Shown here: piece after piece, positions 34,312-43,163 of the stretch
How positions within the stretch are numbered: the stretch's first letter is position 1
Layout: each line of letters starts with the position of its first letter
Origin: Kluyvera sp036759925
Lineage (GTDB): Bacteria; Pseudomonadota; Gammaproteobacteria; Enterobacterales; Enterobacteriaceae
Length of the DNA: 64,000 nucleotides
Assembly (NCBI RefSeq): GCF_036759925.1
Contig: NZ_JAPKIB010000005.1
Location: forward strand, 186,001-250,000
Reading direction: 5' to 3'
Notes under the pieces: model-generated
Database searches by the model: none
What the model was told of the DNA's origin: nothing
Seen by the model: the letters and a program-made list of their open reading frames with translations, nothing else
Translations under genes and position numbers: made by a program

Positions 34312-35129
34312 GCTGCGGCCTCGTCTGGTTGTTCAATAGCACCGATGAATTGCCCCATCAGCTGCATCTGCGCCAGCGCCATTTCCGGGCCGGTTTGTGT
34401 ACGGCAGCCTCGGGTGTTAGCAAAGGCTAGCAACGGGGTGATAACCGGCGCGGTGACGACGTCGGCGACGTGAGTGGCCGCTGTTAATGTCTCCAGCAGA
34501 TTTTGACTTAACGGCAGTGCGTCGAAGCCCGCCATGCCAGCGGGAGAACCGTTGACCAGCAGATCAATCTCCGAGAGCGAGTCGGGAAGGGGAGTGATAT
34601 GTACGGTAGGGAAATGGGTGGCTAAACGGTTTTCCAGACGCTGACGACTGGCGTCATCGCGGTCATACAGTGCGAGATGGCTGATACCCGCTTCGCACAG
34701 TCCCCAGGCGATAGCGCTACCGACGCCGCCACAACCGGAAAGCAGGGCGCGTTTACCTGTAGGGTTAAAACCGTGAGCTTCTGCCGCGCGCTGGAAGCCC
34801 ACGCCGTCCAGCATGTCCCCCTCTAAACGACCGTCTGCCAGCTTGCGCACCACGTTAACGGCGTTGAGATGGCGAGCGCGGGACGTGAGGGTATCAAGCA
34901 GACCGGCAACACGCTGTTTATGCGGTACGGTAACCAGAATGCCGCTCATATTCTGCCAACCGCGCAGGGCATTCAGGTAGTCGGCGACGGCTTCTGGCGC
35001 GATATCGACAGGGATCATCACCTTGTCCATGCCCTGAGTGGCAAAGTAGTGGTTAAAGTTGTCCGGTGATTTCACCTGGGTAATGGGATGCCCGATAACG
35101 GCGACGACCTGAGTAAATCCGCTGACCAT
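34308..35129 (-). CDS. Divergent shikimate dehydrogenase (AroE/YdiB family) homologue
   Basis: 273 residues. Catalytic K71 (VTVPHKQ), N92 (NAVNVVRK) and D108 (GDMLDGVGF) match the AroE lysine, asparagine and aspartate. The NADP loop GCGGVGSA follows at about 132, and the GPEMALAQMQ end motif is present. In the substrate loop GHPITQVKSP the first of the two shikimate-binding serines is replaced by V19, while S21 remains, which suggests an altered substrate. It is the first gene of the operon, divergent from the IclR gene. It is not the housekeeping aroE. Confidence 0.86.
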   Translation of the reverse strand: MVSGFTQVVAVIGHPITQVKSPDNFNHYFATQGMDKVMIPVDIAPEAVADYLNALRGWQNMSGILVTVPHKQRVAGLLDTLTSRARHLNAVNVVRKLADGRLEGDMLDGVGFQRAAEAHGFNPTGKRALLSGCGGVGSAIAWGLCEAGISHLALYDRDDASRQRLENRLATHFPTVHITPLPDSLSEIDLLVNGSPAGMAGFDALPLSQNLLETLTAATHVADVVTAPVITPLLAFANTRGCRTQTGPEMALAQMQLMGQFIGAIEQPDEAAA

Positions 35130-35218
35130 TGCTCACCTCACTTGTTAATAAACTGTTGCTTGAGTATTTCAATGTAAGGGGTGAGCGACAACGCAGAATT
35201 CGGACAGGTTGGTTGTTA

Positions 35219-35237
35219 ATCGCACCAGCAGTGCGAT
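35219..35237. promoter_or_regulatory. Candidate operator of the IclR-type regulator
   Basis: A perfect inverted repeat, ATCGCAC-CAGCA-GTGCGAT, lies in the 152-bp divergent gap. It is the only strong palindrome there, 45 bases before the regulator start, and could control both directions. Confidence 0.55.
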
Positions 35238-35281
35238 AATCGCAGTAATCGACTCCCTCAGTTGCAAAAGTGTGAACAGCT

Positions 35282-36040
35282 ATGCAAAACGAGATTCATC
35301 AGCGCGATTTGATCGTCGGGTTGCAAAAAGGGCTGGCGCTGATCCAGCTTTTTTCGAAGGCGAACCCGCGACTGACGGTGCCGCAGGCGGCGAAAATGAG
35401 CGGGTTGACGCAGAGCGCCGCCCGCCGATTTTTCCTGACGCTGGTGCATGACGGCTATCTGGATACCGACGGGCGCTACTACTGGCTAATGGCGAAAACG
35501 CTGCGTCTGGGGCAGGCCTATGTTGATTCCGCGCAGTTCCCGCGAATGGTGCGGCCTATCGTGGAGTACGTGGCTAGCCGCAGCGAAGAACACGCGTCAG
35601 TTGGGGTGATTGATGATAACGAGCTGGTCTATATCGCCCGCAGCAAACACACGCCGTTTAACTCAACCTCTGTGCGACTCGGTGAACGAGTACCGATTCA
35701 CTGCACCGCAGGCGGCAGGTTATGGCTGGCTTCGTTACCGGAAGCGGAGTGTGAAGCGGTACTGCAGCGCGTAACCCGTGAGCAGCGAACGCCTTACACG
35801 GTGACGGATGTACCAACATTGATGGAGCGTATCGCGCAGGTACGCCGTCAGGGATACGCCTCTATTGAGCAGGAGTTTGAGATAGGCATGCTGGTGATAG
35901 CCGTTCCGCTTGCTGATAGGGAAGGGCTGTACTGGGGGGCGTTGAGCTTGACCAGCCACCAGTCGCGCACCTCGCTGGAGGCGCTGTGCCGGGATCATCT
36001 GGATCTGCTGTATAGCGCCCAGGCGATGCTGGTGGGCTAG
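35282..36040 (+). CDS. IclR family transcriptional regulator (PcaR/PobR-like)
   Basis: 252 residues. The N-terminal winged helix-turn-helix starts at IVGLQKGLALIQLFSK, with the recognition region MSGLTQSAARRFFLTL. The effector domain spans about 85-250 and has VRLGERVPIHCTAGGRLWLA. The start pattern GLxKGLALI is shared with PcaR, PcaU and PobR, the regulators of aromatic acid catabolism, which bind small ring acids. It probably controls the divergent seven-gene operon through the palindrome at 35219. Confidence 0.9.
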   Translation: MQNEIHQRDLIVGLQKGLALIQLFSKANPRLTVPQAAKMSGLTQSAARRFFLTLVHDGYLDTDGRYYWLMAKTLRLGQAYVDSAQFPRMVRPIVEYVASRSEEHASVGVIDDNELVYIARSKHTPFNSTSVRLGERVPIHCTAGGRLWLASLPEAECEAVLQRVTREQRTPYTVTDVPTLMERIAQVRRQGYASIEQEFEIGMLVIAVPLADREGLYWGALSLTSHQSRTSLEALCRDHLDLLYSAQAMLVG

Positions 36041-36339
36041 TCAAATGAAAAAATTGGGTGCGTTGAGAATACCTGTCAACAGTACCGTTTCATAGGCTAC
36101 TTCTCCTTGACCCTAAGGTCGGTAAGAGGCTAGGGGCCTCAGATTAATGTTAAGCGTCTTGCCGGACGTAGAATGTTATCTGGGGCTTTTGTCTATTTGC
36201 CTTTCACATCATGCTCAAGACAAACAGTCTCAAGCACCCGCCGCGATTCTATACCTCTTCCCTTCAAATGAGCTGCCTCAGCGCTGGCTTCACCGTTATT
36301 TAGGAAAACATCAATACTGGGCAATTTTCTTCAGGCAAT
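36041..36339. other. Intergenic stretch between the IclR gene and cyoE
   Basis: About 300 bases with no supported gene. Small hairpins occur (GAGGC-TAGGG-GCCTC near 36125) but no promoter, RNA or direct repeat is convincing. A 64-codon frame at 36147-36341 lacks a ribosome site and coding character. It marks the cyoE-side edge of the accessory cluster. Confidence 0.5.
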
Positions 36340-36367
36340 AAAAAACCTCGCCGAAGCGAGGTTTTTT
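36340..36367. terminator. Terminator of the cyo operon
   Basis: AACCTCGC and GCGAGGTT enclose a CGAA loop with A- and T-runs outside; it works for cyoE and also for transcription from the IclR gene. Confidence 0.88.
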
Positions 36368-36381
36368 CAAACGGAGTCTCT

Positions 36382-37269
36382 TTACCAGACGTAAGTCAGC
36401 AGGTTCTGAGAATTTGGCACCATAAAGTCGACGGACATCATCACGGAGAGCGCGGTAATGGCGATGATGGAGAAGCCGAACAGCTTGCGCGCCCAGACCT
36501 TATCATCTTCCACTTTGTAACCGCGCAGCGCCATGCCAAGCCACCAGACGCTCACTGCTGCTGCAACGATCAGGTATTTATACCCAGCGTAGCCACCCAG
36601 GGAGAGCATCAATGTGGCCAGAGCAAACGCCACGATGTACAGCGTGATGTGGTTTTTCGCCACTGCAATGCCTTTCACCACCGGCAGAACCGGAATGTTC
36701 GCTGCCTGATAATCCTTGAAGCGGAAAATCGCGATAGCGTAGGAGTGAGGCATCTGCCACAGGCTGAAGATCGCCAGCAGAATCAGTGCGCCGCTGTCGA
36801 AATCACCGGTCACTGCGCAGTAGCCAATCACCGGCGGCGCAGCGCCGGAGAGTGAACCAATCAGCGTGCCGTAAACGGAGTGGCGCTTCATGTACAGGCT
36901 GTAAACGCCGACATAAACCACAAACCCCATCACCCCCAGCCAGCAGGCGAGGGGATTGGCGCCGAACCACAGCAGCATGAAGCCAGCGAGACCCAGCAAG
37001 GTGGCGTAGACCAGTGACGTTTTTGGCGCAATCAGTCCCTTAACCAGCACTCGGTTCTTCGTTCGCTCCATCTTACGGTCGATGTCACGATCGATGTAGT
37101 TGTTGAAAACACAACCCGAGGCGACCACCAGAGACACGCCGATCAACGTCCAGGCGAACAGCGGATAGTCGATGTGACCTTTGGAGGCCAGCAGGAAACC
37201 GCCGATCACGGAGATCAGGTTGCCAAAAATGATGCCAGGCTTCGTTACTTGCAGGTATCGCTTAAACAT
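36382..37269 (-). CDS. cyoE: Protoheme IX farnesyltransferase (heme O synthase)
   Basis: 295 residues from the ATG at 37269 (MFKRYLQVTKPGIIFGN); a longer reading to 37314 runs back into cyoD. CyoE adds a farnesyl group to heme b, making heme O for the bo3 oxidase. The aspartate-rich NNYIDRDIDRKMERT motif binds the prenyl diphosphate, and several membrane helices follow. It is the last gene of cyoABCDE, 11 bases after cyoD. Confidence 0.97.
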   Translation of the reverse strand: MFKRYLQVTKPGIIFGNLISVIGGFLLASKGHIDYPLFAWTLIGVSLVVASGCVFNNYIDRDIDRKMERTKNRVLVKGLIAPKTSLVYATLLGLAGFMLLWFGANPLACWLGVMGFVVYVGVYSLYMKRHSVYGTLIGSLSGAAPPVIGYCAVTGDFDSGALILLAIFSLWQMPHSYAIAIFRFKDYQAANIPVLPVVKGIAVAKNHITLYIVAFALATLMLSLGGYAGYKYLIVAAAVSVWWLGMALRGYKVEDDKVWARKLFGFSIIAITALSVMMSVDFMVPNSQNLLTYVW

Positions 37270-37280
37270 ACTCGCCGCTC

Positions 37281-37610
37281 TTAGTGAACCATCATGTTGT
37301 AGTTCAGGTTCCACATAATCCAGATGGAGCCTACCACCACGATGGCAATGATTATCACGGTAAAGACAAACGCGGTCAGGTTCCAGCCTTCGTCAGACTT
37401 GCTGTTCATGTGCAGGAAGTACACCAGGTGTACGACAATTTGCACAACAGCGGTGACCAGAATGGTCCCCAGAATCGCCGCATGCGACGCGCTTCCGCTC
37501 ATTACCATCCAGAACGGAATGACCGTCAGGATGATAGACAGGATGAAACCTGTCATGTACGACTTCACGCTGCCGTGGGATGCGCCGCTGTGATCGTTAG
37601 AATGACTCAT
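37281..37610 (-). CDS. cyoD: Cytochrome bo3 oxidase subunit IV
   Basis: 109 residues from the ATG at 37610, which overlaps the cyoC stop by one base (TAATG). Three membrane helices are apparent (about 18-36, 46-66 and 80-102). CyoD stabilises the CuB site during assembly of the quinol oxidase in the inner membrane. The start MSHSNDHSGASHGSVKSYM matches the family. Confidence 0.97.
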   Translation of the reverse strand: MSHSNDHSGASHGSVKSYMTGFILSIILTVIPFWMVMSGSASHAAILGTILVTAVVQIVVHLVYFLHMNSKSDEGWNLTAFVFTVIIIAIVVVGSIWIMWNLNYNMMVH

Positions 37611-38221
37611 TACATTGCCCCCATCAGGTAAACAACGGAGAACACACAGATCCACACTACGTCCAGGAAGTGCCAGAACAGGCTCAGGCACAGGATACGA
37701 GTACGGTTAGTGCTGGTCAGGCCGCGGCGGGAAATCTGCACCATCAGCACGGCCATCCAGATAAGACCGGAGGTGACGTGCAGACCGTGAGTCCCTACCA
37801 GTGCGAAGAACGCTGACAGGAAGCCGCTGCGATCCGGGCCCATACCTTCAACAATCAGGTGATGGAATTCATAGATTTCCATCGCGATGAACCCTGCACC
37901 AAAGAGGAAGGTCAGGGCGAGCCAGGAAACGACCTGGCTCTTGTTGTTTTTGTACATGGCGATAGCCGCCATGCCGTAGGTGATGGAGCTGAACAGCAGC
38001 AGTGCGGTTTCAACCAGAACGAACGGCAGTTCGAAGATATCTTTACCCGCCGGGCCGCCAGCCGTGCCGTTCACCAGAACGGCATAGGTAGCGAACAGGG
38101 TGGCGAAGATGATGCAGTCGCTCATCAGGTAGATCCAGAAGCCGAAGATCTTCATCGGCCCTGTATCGTGGTGCCCGTGTTCGTGCGCGTGGGCGTTATG
38201 CGCGAGAGTATCAGTTGCCAT
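37610..38221 (-). CDS. cyoC: Cytochrome bo3 oxidase subunit III
   Basis: 203 residues with five hydrophobic helices. The N-terminus is histidine-rich (AHNAHAHEHGHHD), as in other enterobacterial CyoC. The subunit belongs to the heme-copper oxidase subunit III family and supports the core. It overlaps the end of cyoB by 11 bases and the start of cyoD by one, so translation of cyoBCD is tightly coupled. Confidence 0.97.
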   Translation of the reverse strand: MATDTLAHNAHAHEHGHHDTGPMKIFGFWIYLMSDCIIFATLFATYAVLVNGTAGGPAGKDIFELPFVLVETALLLFSSITYGMAAIAMYKNNKSQVVSWLALTFLFGAGFIAMEIYEFHHLIVEGMGPDRSGFLSAFFALVGTHGLHVTSGLIWMAVLMVQISRRGLTSTNRTRILCLSLFWHFLDVVWICVFSVVYLMGAM

Positions 38222-40202
38222 TTTTCAGCCCTGCCTTAGAAATCTCATCGAAATGCTGATTTTCCAGTTTTTCGACTTCTGCAACCGGCACGTAGTAATC
38301 CACGTCCTCGTCAAAGCTTTTGATAATCCAGGTGATCACGATGCCTGCGAAGCTAGCAATCGCTAACCACCAGATATGCCAGATCATGGCGAAACCAAAG
38401 ATGGTTGCGAAGGCGGCAATCACAATGCCCGCGCCGCTGTTTTTCGGCATATGAATTTCTTCATAGTGCGCCGGCTGCTTGTACGCTTCGCCTTTCTCTT
38501 TCATTTCCCAGAATGCATCGCGTTCGTGAATCTGCGGCACAATGGCAAAGTTGTAGAATGGAGGAGGGGAAGAAGTTGCCCACTCCAGCGTACGGCCGCC
38601 CCATGGGTCACCGGTCAGGTCACGGTTCTGCTCGCGGTCGCGAATAGAAACGTAGAACTGAATCAGCTGGCACAGGATACCGCAGGCAATCAGCGCTGCA
38701 CCGCATGCTGCAACAACCAGCATTGGGTGGAACTGCGGGTCAATCTGCTGGCTCAGGCGACGGGTCATACCCATAAAGCCCAGCACATACAGCGGCATAA
38801 ACGCTACGAAGAAGCCGATGATCCAGAACCAGAAAGCACGGATGCCCCAGGTTTCGTTCAGCGTGAAGCCAAAGGCTTTCGGCCACCAGTAGGTCAGACC
38901 TGCGAAGCAACCAAAGACCACACCGCCGATGATAACGTTATGGAAGTGCGCAATCAGGAACAGGCTGTTGTGCAGCACGAAGTCCGCACCCGGCACTGCC
39001 AGCAGAACGCCGGTCATACCGCCGACCGAGAAGGTCACGATAAAGCCGATGGTCCACATCATTGCTGAGTTGAAGACGATACGCCCCTGGTACATGGTGA
39101 ACAGCCAGTTGAAGATCTTCACCCCGGTAGGGATGGCGATGATCATCGTGGTAATACCGAAGAAGGCGTTTACGTTCGCACCCGCACCCATGGTGAAGAA
39201 GTGGTGCAGCCAAACGATGAACGACAGGATGGTAATACACACGGTCGCCCACACCAGAGAGGTGTAACCGAACAGGCGTTTACGCGAGAAGGTTGCTGCA
39301 ACTTCAGAGAACACACCGAAGACAGGCAGAACCAGAATGTACACTTCCGGGTGACCCCAGGCCCAAATCAGGTTGATGTACATCATCATGTTGCCGCCCA
39401 TATCGTTGGTAAAGAAATGGGTGCCCAGATAGCGATCCAGGGTCAGCAGCGCGACGGTAACCGTCAGAATTGGGAAGGAGGCGATAATCAGGATGTTGGC
39501 GCACAGAGATGCCCAGGTAAATACCGGCATCTTGAACATCGTCATTCCTGGTGCACGCATCTTGATGATGGTCACGAAGAAGTTAATACCGGTCAGTGTG
39601 GTACCAATACCGGAGAGCTGAAGCGCCCAAATCCAGTAATCGACACCTACGCCCGGACTGTACTCTATTCCCGAGAGCGGCGGATAGGCCAGCCAACCGG
39701 TCTGAGCAAATTCACCAACGCCCAGAGACAGGTTAACCAGAACCACACCGACAACGGTGAACCAGAAGCTCAGGTTGTTCAGGAACGGGAACGCTACGTC
39801 ACGCGCGCCGATCTGCAGTGGAACCACCAGGTTCATCAGACCGATAACGAACGGCATCGCGACGAAGAAGATCATGATAACGCCGTGGGCGGTAAAGATC
39901 TGGTCGTAGTGATGCGGTGGTAGGAACCCAGCTTCCCCGGCCGAAGCCAGAACCTGCTGGCTACGCATCATCACGGCATCGGCAAAGCCACGCAGCAGCA
40001 TGACGATAGCAACGATGACATACATGATGCCAAGACGTTTGTGGTCGACGGAGGTCAGCCACTCATTCCATAGATAGGACCACTTACCAAAGTAAGTGAT
40101 GGCCGCCAGGAGAGCGAGTCCCCCGACGATAATGGCAGCCACCGTAACCACGATAATGGGTTCGTGGTAGGGCACTGCATCCAGTGTCAGTTTTCCGAAC
40201 AT
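38211..40202 (-). CDS. cyoB: Cytochrome bo3 ubiquinol oxidase subunit I
   Basis: 663 residues, the E. coli length. The subunit holds heme b, heme o3 and CuB and pumps protons. Ligand segments are visible: TAHGVIMIFF (low-spin heme histidine near 106), WAWGHPEVYI (CuB His with its linked tyrosine), WLHHFFTMG (two CuB histidines) and IAHFHNVIIGG (two heme histidines near 419-421). Some 15 membrane helices are expected. It follows cyoA after 19 bases. Confidence 0.98.
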   Translation of the reverse strand: MFGKLTLDAVPYHEPIIVVTVAAIIVGGLALLAAITYFGKWSYLWNEWLTSVDHKRLGIMYVIVAIVMLLRGFADAVMMRSQQVLASAGEAGFLPPHHYDQIFTAHGVIMIFFVAMPFVIGLMNLVVPLQIGARDVAFPFLNNLSFWFTVVGVVLVNLSLGVGEFAQTGWLAYPPLSGIEYSPGVGVDYWIWALQLSGIGTTLTGINFFVTIIKMRAPGMTMFKMPVFTWASLCANILIIASFPILTVTVALLTLDRYLGTHFFTNDMGGNMMMYINLIWAWGHPEVYILVLPVFGVFSEVAATFSRKRLFGYTSLVWATVCITILSFIVWLHHFFTMGAGANVNAFFGITTMIIAIPTGVKIFNWLFTMYQGRIVFNSAMMWTIGFIVTFSVGGMTGVLLAVPGADFVLHNSLFLIAHFHNVIIGGVVFGCFAGLTYWWPKAFGFTLNETWGIRAFWFWIIGFFVAFMPLYVLGFMGMTRRLSQQIDPQFHPMLVVAACGAALIACGILCQLIQFYVSIRDREQNRDLTGDPWGGRTLEWATSSPPPFYNFAIVPQIHERDAFWEMKEKGEAYKQPAHYEEIHMPKNSGAGIVIAAFATIFGFAMIWHIWWLAIASFAGIVITWIIKSFDEDVDYYVPVAEVEKLENQHFDEISKAGLKNGN

Positions 40203-40221
40203 CGTATTCTTCCTCGGCCCC

Positions 40222-41169
40222 TTAGTGAGCGGATTCCGCGTGGCTCATGTCCATGCCTTCCATTCCTTCGTGCGATGCGTGTTCGCCTTCAGGTTTGGTC
40301 ATGTCCATGCTCTTGCCGTGATCCATGAATTTGCTGGTCACTGCTTTAAACAAATCTGGTTTCACGCTGGAGAAGTACTCCACCTTGTTATATTCGCTCG
40401 GTGCAGCCAATTTCTCGAAGGTGGCCATGTCATCCATGGTGTTCGGAGATTGTTTCGCTTTCGCGACCCACTGATCGAATGCGGCACGATCCGGCGTAGC
40501 AATGGCTTTGAACTTCATTCCAGAGAAGCCCTGGCCGCTATAACTAGCAGAGATACCGTCGTAGATACCTGCTTCGTTAGCGATCAGATGCAGGTTGGTC
40601 TGCATACCGGCCATCGCGTAAATCTGGCTGCCCAGACGCGGGATAAAGAAGGAGTTCATCACGGAGTTGGAGGTCACTTTGAACTGCACCGGAACGTTCG
40701 CCGGGAAGGCGATTTCGTTAACGGTAGCAATGCCCTGCTCCGGGTAGATGAAGAACCATTTCCAGTCCATGGAAACCACTTCGATAGTGATTGGTTTCTC
40801 ATCATGAGCCAGCGGTTTGCTTGGTTCTAAAGCGTGAGTGGTTTTCCAGGTCAGTACGGCGAGGAAGATGATGATAAGAATTGGCACGGTCCAGACCACA
40901 GCTTCCACTTTATTGGAGTGTGACCAGTTCGGGCTATACTTCGCATCTTTATTGCTCGCACGATACTTCCAGGCGAAACCAACGGCCATTAAGACGGCGG
41001 GAATCACGACGATCATCATCAGGCCGAAAGCCGTCAGAATCAGCGAGCGCTGTTCCAGTCCAATCTGTCCTTTGGGGTCAAGTAGCGCAGAATCACAACC
41101 ACTGAGTAATACAGTGCCGGCGATTAATGACAACCATCCCAAGTTTTTATTGTATTTCCTGAGTCTCAT
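40222..41169 (-). CDS. cyoA: Cytochrome bo3 oxidase subunit II, lipoprotein
   Basis: 315 residues. The signal sequence ends in the lipobox LSGC (lipidated C25), two membrane helices follow (about 45-67 and 88-110), and then a periplasmic cupredoxin domain with the VQFKVTSNSVMNSFFIPRLG segment but without the CuA ligands, as expected for a quinol oxidase. It is the first gene of the cyo operon, with a promoter at 41220-41248. Confidence 0.98.
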   Translation of the reverse strand: MRLRKYNKNLGWLSLIAGTVLLSGCDSALLDPKGQIGLEQRSLILTAFGLMMIVVIPAVLMAVGFAWKYRASNKDAKYSPNWSHSNKVEAVVWTVPILIIIFLAVLTWKTTHALEPSKPLAHDEKPITIEVVSMDWKWFFIYPEQGIATVNEIAFPANVPVQFKVTSNSVMNSFFIPRLGSQIYAMAGMQTNLHLIANEAGIYDGISASYSGQGFSGMKFKAIATPDRAAFDQWVAKAKQSPNTMDDMATFEKLAAPSEYNKVEYFSSVKPDLFKAVTSKFMDHGKSMDMTKPEGEHASHEGMEGMDMSHAESAH

Positions 41170-41219
41170 GTAACGACCTCAATTCCACGGGGTGTTGGTG
41201 GCGTTTAAAGTGTGGGGTC

Positions 41220-41248
41220 ATTTTACGGGAAGGTTACATTACTGTAAA
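41220..41248 (-). promoter_or_regulatory. cyoA promoter
   Basis: TTTACA and TAAAAT with a 17-base spacer on the minus strand, about 50 bases before cyoA. A TTACA-TTAC-TGTAA inverted repeat overlaps the -35, a possible regulator site; cyo is known to be repressed by ArcA and Fnr in E. coli. Confidence 0.65.
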
Positions 41249-41642
41249 CATCATTGGTGCTCTGTCAGTTATGTGTTACCGGGTTCTGCCGTGCCTGTCA
41301 CAGATGTTGCCAAATGTGTCTATTTTCCGAGCGGAAAGCCCATCTGGCGGGCGTTATAACGAAAGGGGGTATGGGGAAGGGGTTAAGATGGCAATTGGTA
41401 TAACCATTGCCAAAAATATACAAATAATTAACAATTAATCATCAAATAATGGACAATTCAAAAACGAAAAATTAATTGTTCTGGTGCTGAATCGGTTAAA
41501 GAAATAAAGCACATTTTAGACGTTCCAATAATTTCCAGAATTCTAAAGCGCACAAAAGCATAAATATTTTTTTTCACATACGACGTAAACGTTATTATTA
41601 CGCGTCGTGATTACAACGTACTCTTCACATTTTCCGCTTATT
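41249..41642. other. AT-rich upstream region of cyoA
   Basis: This gap of nearly 400 bases holds no gene. It is strongly AT-rich from about 41395 to 41600. GATTAATTGTTAATTA (minus strand, 41425-41440) resembles an ArcA-type TTAA-rich site, but the repeat spacing is not the usual 11 bases. No small RNA signal is evident. Confidence 0.4.
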
Positions 41643-43118
41643 TTATTGGAACTGCGTTTTACGCAGGGCAAGGTAGTCCAGCAGGCAGCCGTAAATGATG
41701 CCAATAAAGGCTATCACGACGCCTATCTCGAGTACGATTCCGGACCACTGAATGGCGGTGAGGTTCAGAGCATTTGCCAGCAGCATTACCAGCCAGACTC
41801 CCAGCAGCGTGGCACCCAGCATTAGCAGACGTAGCGCGAATCGATAGGCGCCCGCATAGCTATCACGCGGCATAAATTGTTCGGTTCGCTGAGTATATTC
41901 CAGGGTCTTACGGCAGATAAGCAGCAGCAGAATGCCCGGTACGGCGGCAAACACCGAGAAGAGATAGAACGTCGGCCAACCGTGCGCTTCGACAAACCAG
42001 CCAGCAATTGGCCCAACGTAGACACGGCCGACGGCGGACAGCGCCGATAGCAGCGCAAACTGGGTGGCAGAAAACGATTTATTACACAGCGTCATCAGCA
42101 GTGCGACGAATGCCGCCGTGCCCATACCGCCGCACAGGTTTTCAAAGAAGACCGCGGCCGCCATCGAATAAATATGCTTATCCGTGACCGAAAGCGCCCA
42201 ATAGCCAGCGTTCGACACGCCCTGCAAAATGCCAAAAATCAGCAGCGCGCGGAACAGCGTCAGGCGCTGCATCAGTACTCCGCCGTACAGCGCGCCGACA
42301 ATGGTGGCAAACAGGCCGAGGGTTTTATTCACCATCCCGACCTGGCCGGCGTCAAACCCCACGCCGCGGATCAAGAAGGTGGTGGTCAGGCTCATGGCGA
42401 AGGCGTCGCCGAGCTTATACATCACGATGAGCAGCAGAATGAGCCAGGCGTTGTTACGGCCGAAGAAATCTTTAAGCGGTTGCACCACCGCTTGCTCAAG
42501 GCTTTTCGGGACCGGGATAACGTCGCTCGGTTCGGGAGCCAGCAAGGTGGCGATAATGCACGGTACAAGCAGCGCCGCCATTAGCCAGTACATGCCCTGC
42601 CAGCCTAGCCATTTATCGGCCAGCCATAGCGCCAGCCCGCCGGAAACCAGCATCCCCAGGCGATAGCCCAGTACGCTAATCGCCGCGCCCGCGCCACGCT
42701 CTTCCGCTGGCAGCACGTCGGTTTTCCAGGCATCGAAGACAATATCCTGAGAGGCGGAGCAGAACGCGATAATCACCGCCAGCGCTGCCATCCAGCGCAG
42801 CTGCGTGGAGGGCTCAAGGAAGCCCATTGCAGCAATGGCGATAAGCAGTAAACATTGTGTCGTCAACAGCCAGCCGCGACGGCGCCCTAAAAATGGCAGC
42901 GTGTAGCGGTCCATGACCGGTGACCAGAGAAACTTAAAGACGTATGCCTGGCCGACAAGCGAGAAAAAGCCGATGGTTTTCAGATCGATATTTTCGACCG
43001 TCATCCACGCCTGCATCGTCCCTGAGGTCAGGGCGAGCGGTAAGCCGGAAGCAAAGCCAAGAATCAGCAGAATGGCTGATTTCGGTTGCTGAAAAATGCG
43101 GAGATAGTGACCAGACAT
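41643..43118 (-). CDS. ampG: Muropeptide MFS permease AmpG
   Basis: 491 residues, the E. coli length. AmpG imports GlcNAc-anhydroMurNAc peptides released from the cell wall, so it serves peptidoglycan recycling and, where present, ampC induction. The N-terminal FASGLPLALTSGTMQAWMTVE, SASQDIVFDAWKTDVL and GYRLGMLVSGG segments are conserved. It lies 45 bases after yajG in the conserved yajG-ampG pair. Confidence 0.97.
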   Translation of the reverse strand: MSGHYLRIFQQPKSAILLILGFASGLPLALTSGTMQAWMTVENIDLKTIGFFSLVGQAYVFKFLWSPVMDRYTLPFLGRRRGWLLTTQCLLLIAIAAMGFLEPSTQLRWMAALAVIIAFCSASQDIVFDAWKTDVLPAEERGAGAAISVLGYRLGMLVSGGLALWLADKWLGWQGMYWLMAALLVPCIIATLLAPEPSDVIPVPKSLEQAVVQPLKDFFGRNNAWLILLLIVMYKLGDAFAMSLTTTFLIRGVGFDAGQVGMVNKTLGLFATIVGALYGGVLMQRLTLFRALLIFGILQGVSNAGYWALSVTDKHIYSMAAAVFFENLCGGMGTAAFVALLMTLCNKSFSATQFALLSALSAVGRVYVGPIAGWFVEAHGWPTFYLFSVFAAVPGILLLLICRKTLEYTQRTEQFMPRDSYAGAYRFALRLLMLGATLLGVWLVMLLANALNLTAIQWSGIVLEIGVVIAFIGIIYGCLLDYLALRKTQFQ

Positions 43119-43163
43119 AGTGTTCTACATTCAGACCCGGCCTGAGCCGGGTCTGTGACGGGA

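Noticed and set aside
36147..36341. 64-codon plus-strand frame before the cyo terminator
   Set aside because: No ribosome site, no family resemblance and it runs to the terminator; likely chance.
38376..39923. Long plus-strand frames inside cyoB
   Set aside because: Antisense shadows of cyoB, which is intact on the minus strand.
41425..41440. Firm ArcA site upstream of cyoA
   Set aside because: TTAA-rich similarity only; repeat spacing does not fit the 11-base direct repeat, so it was kept as a remark.
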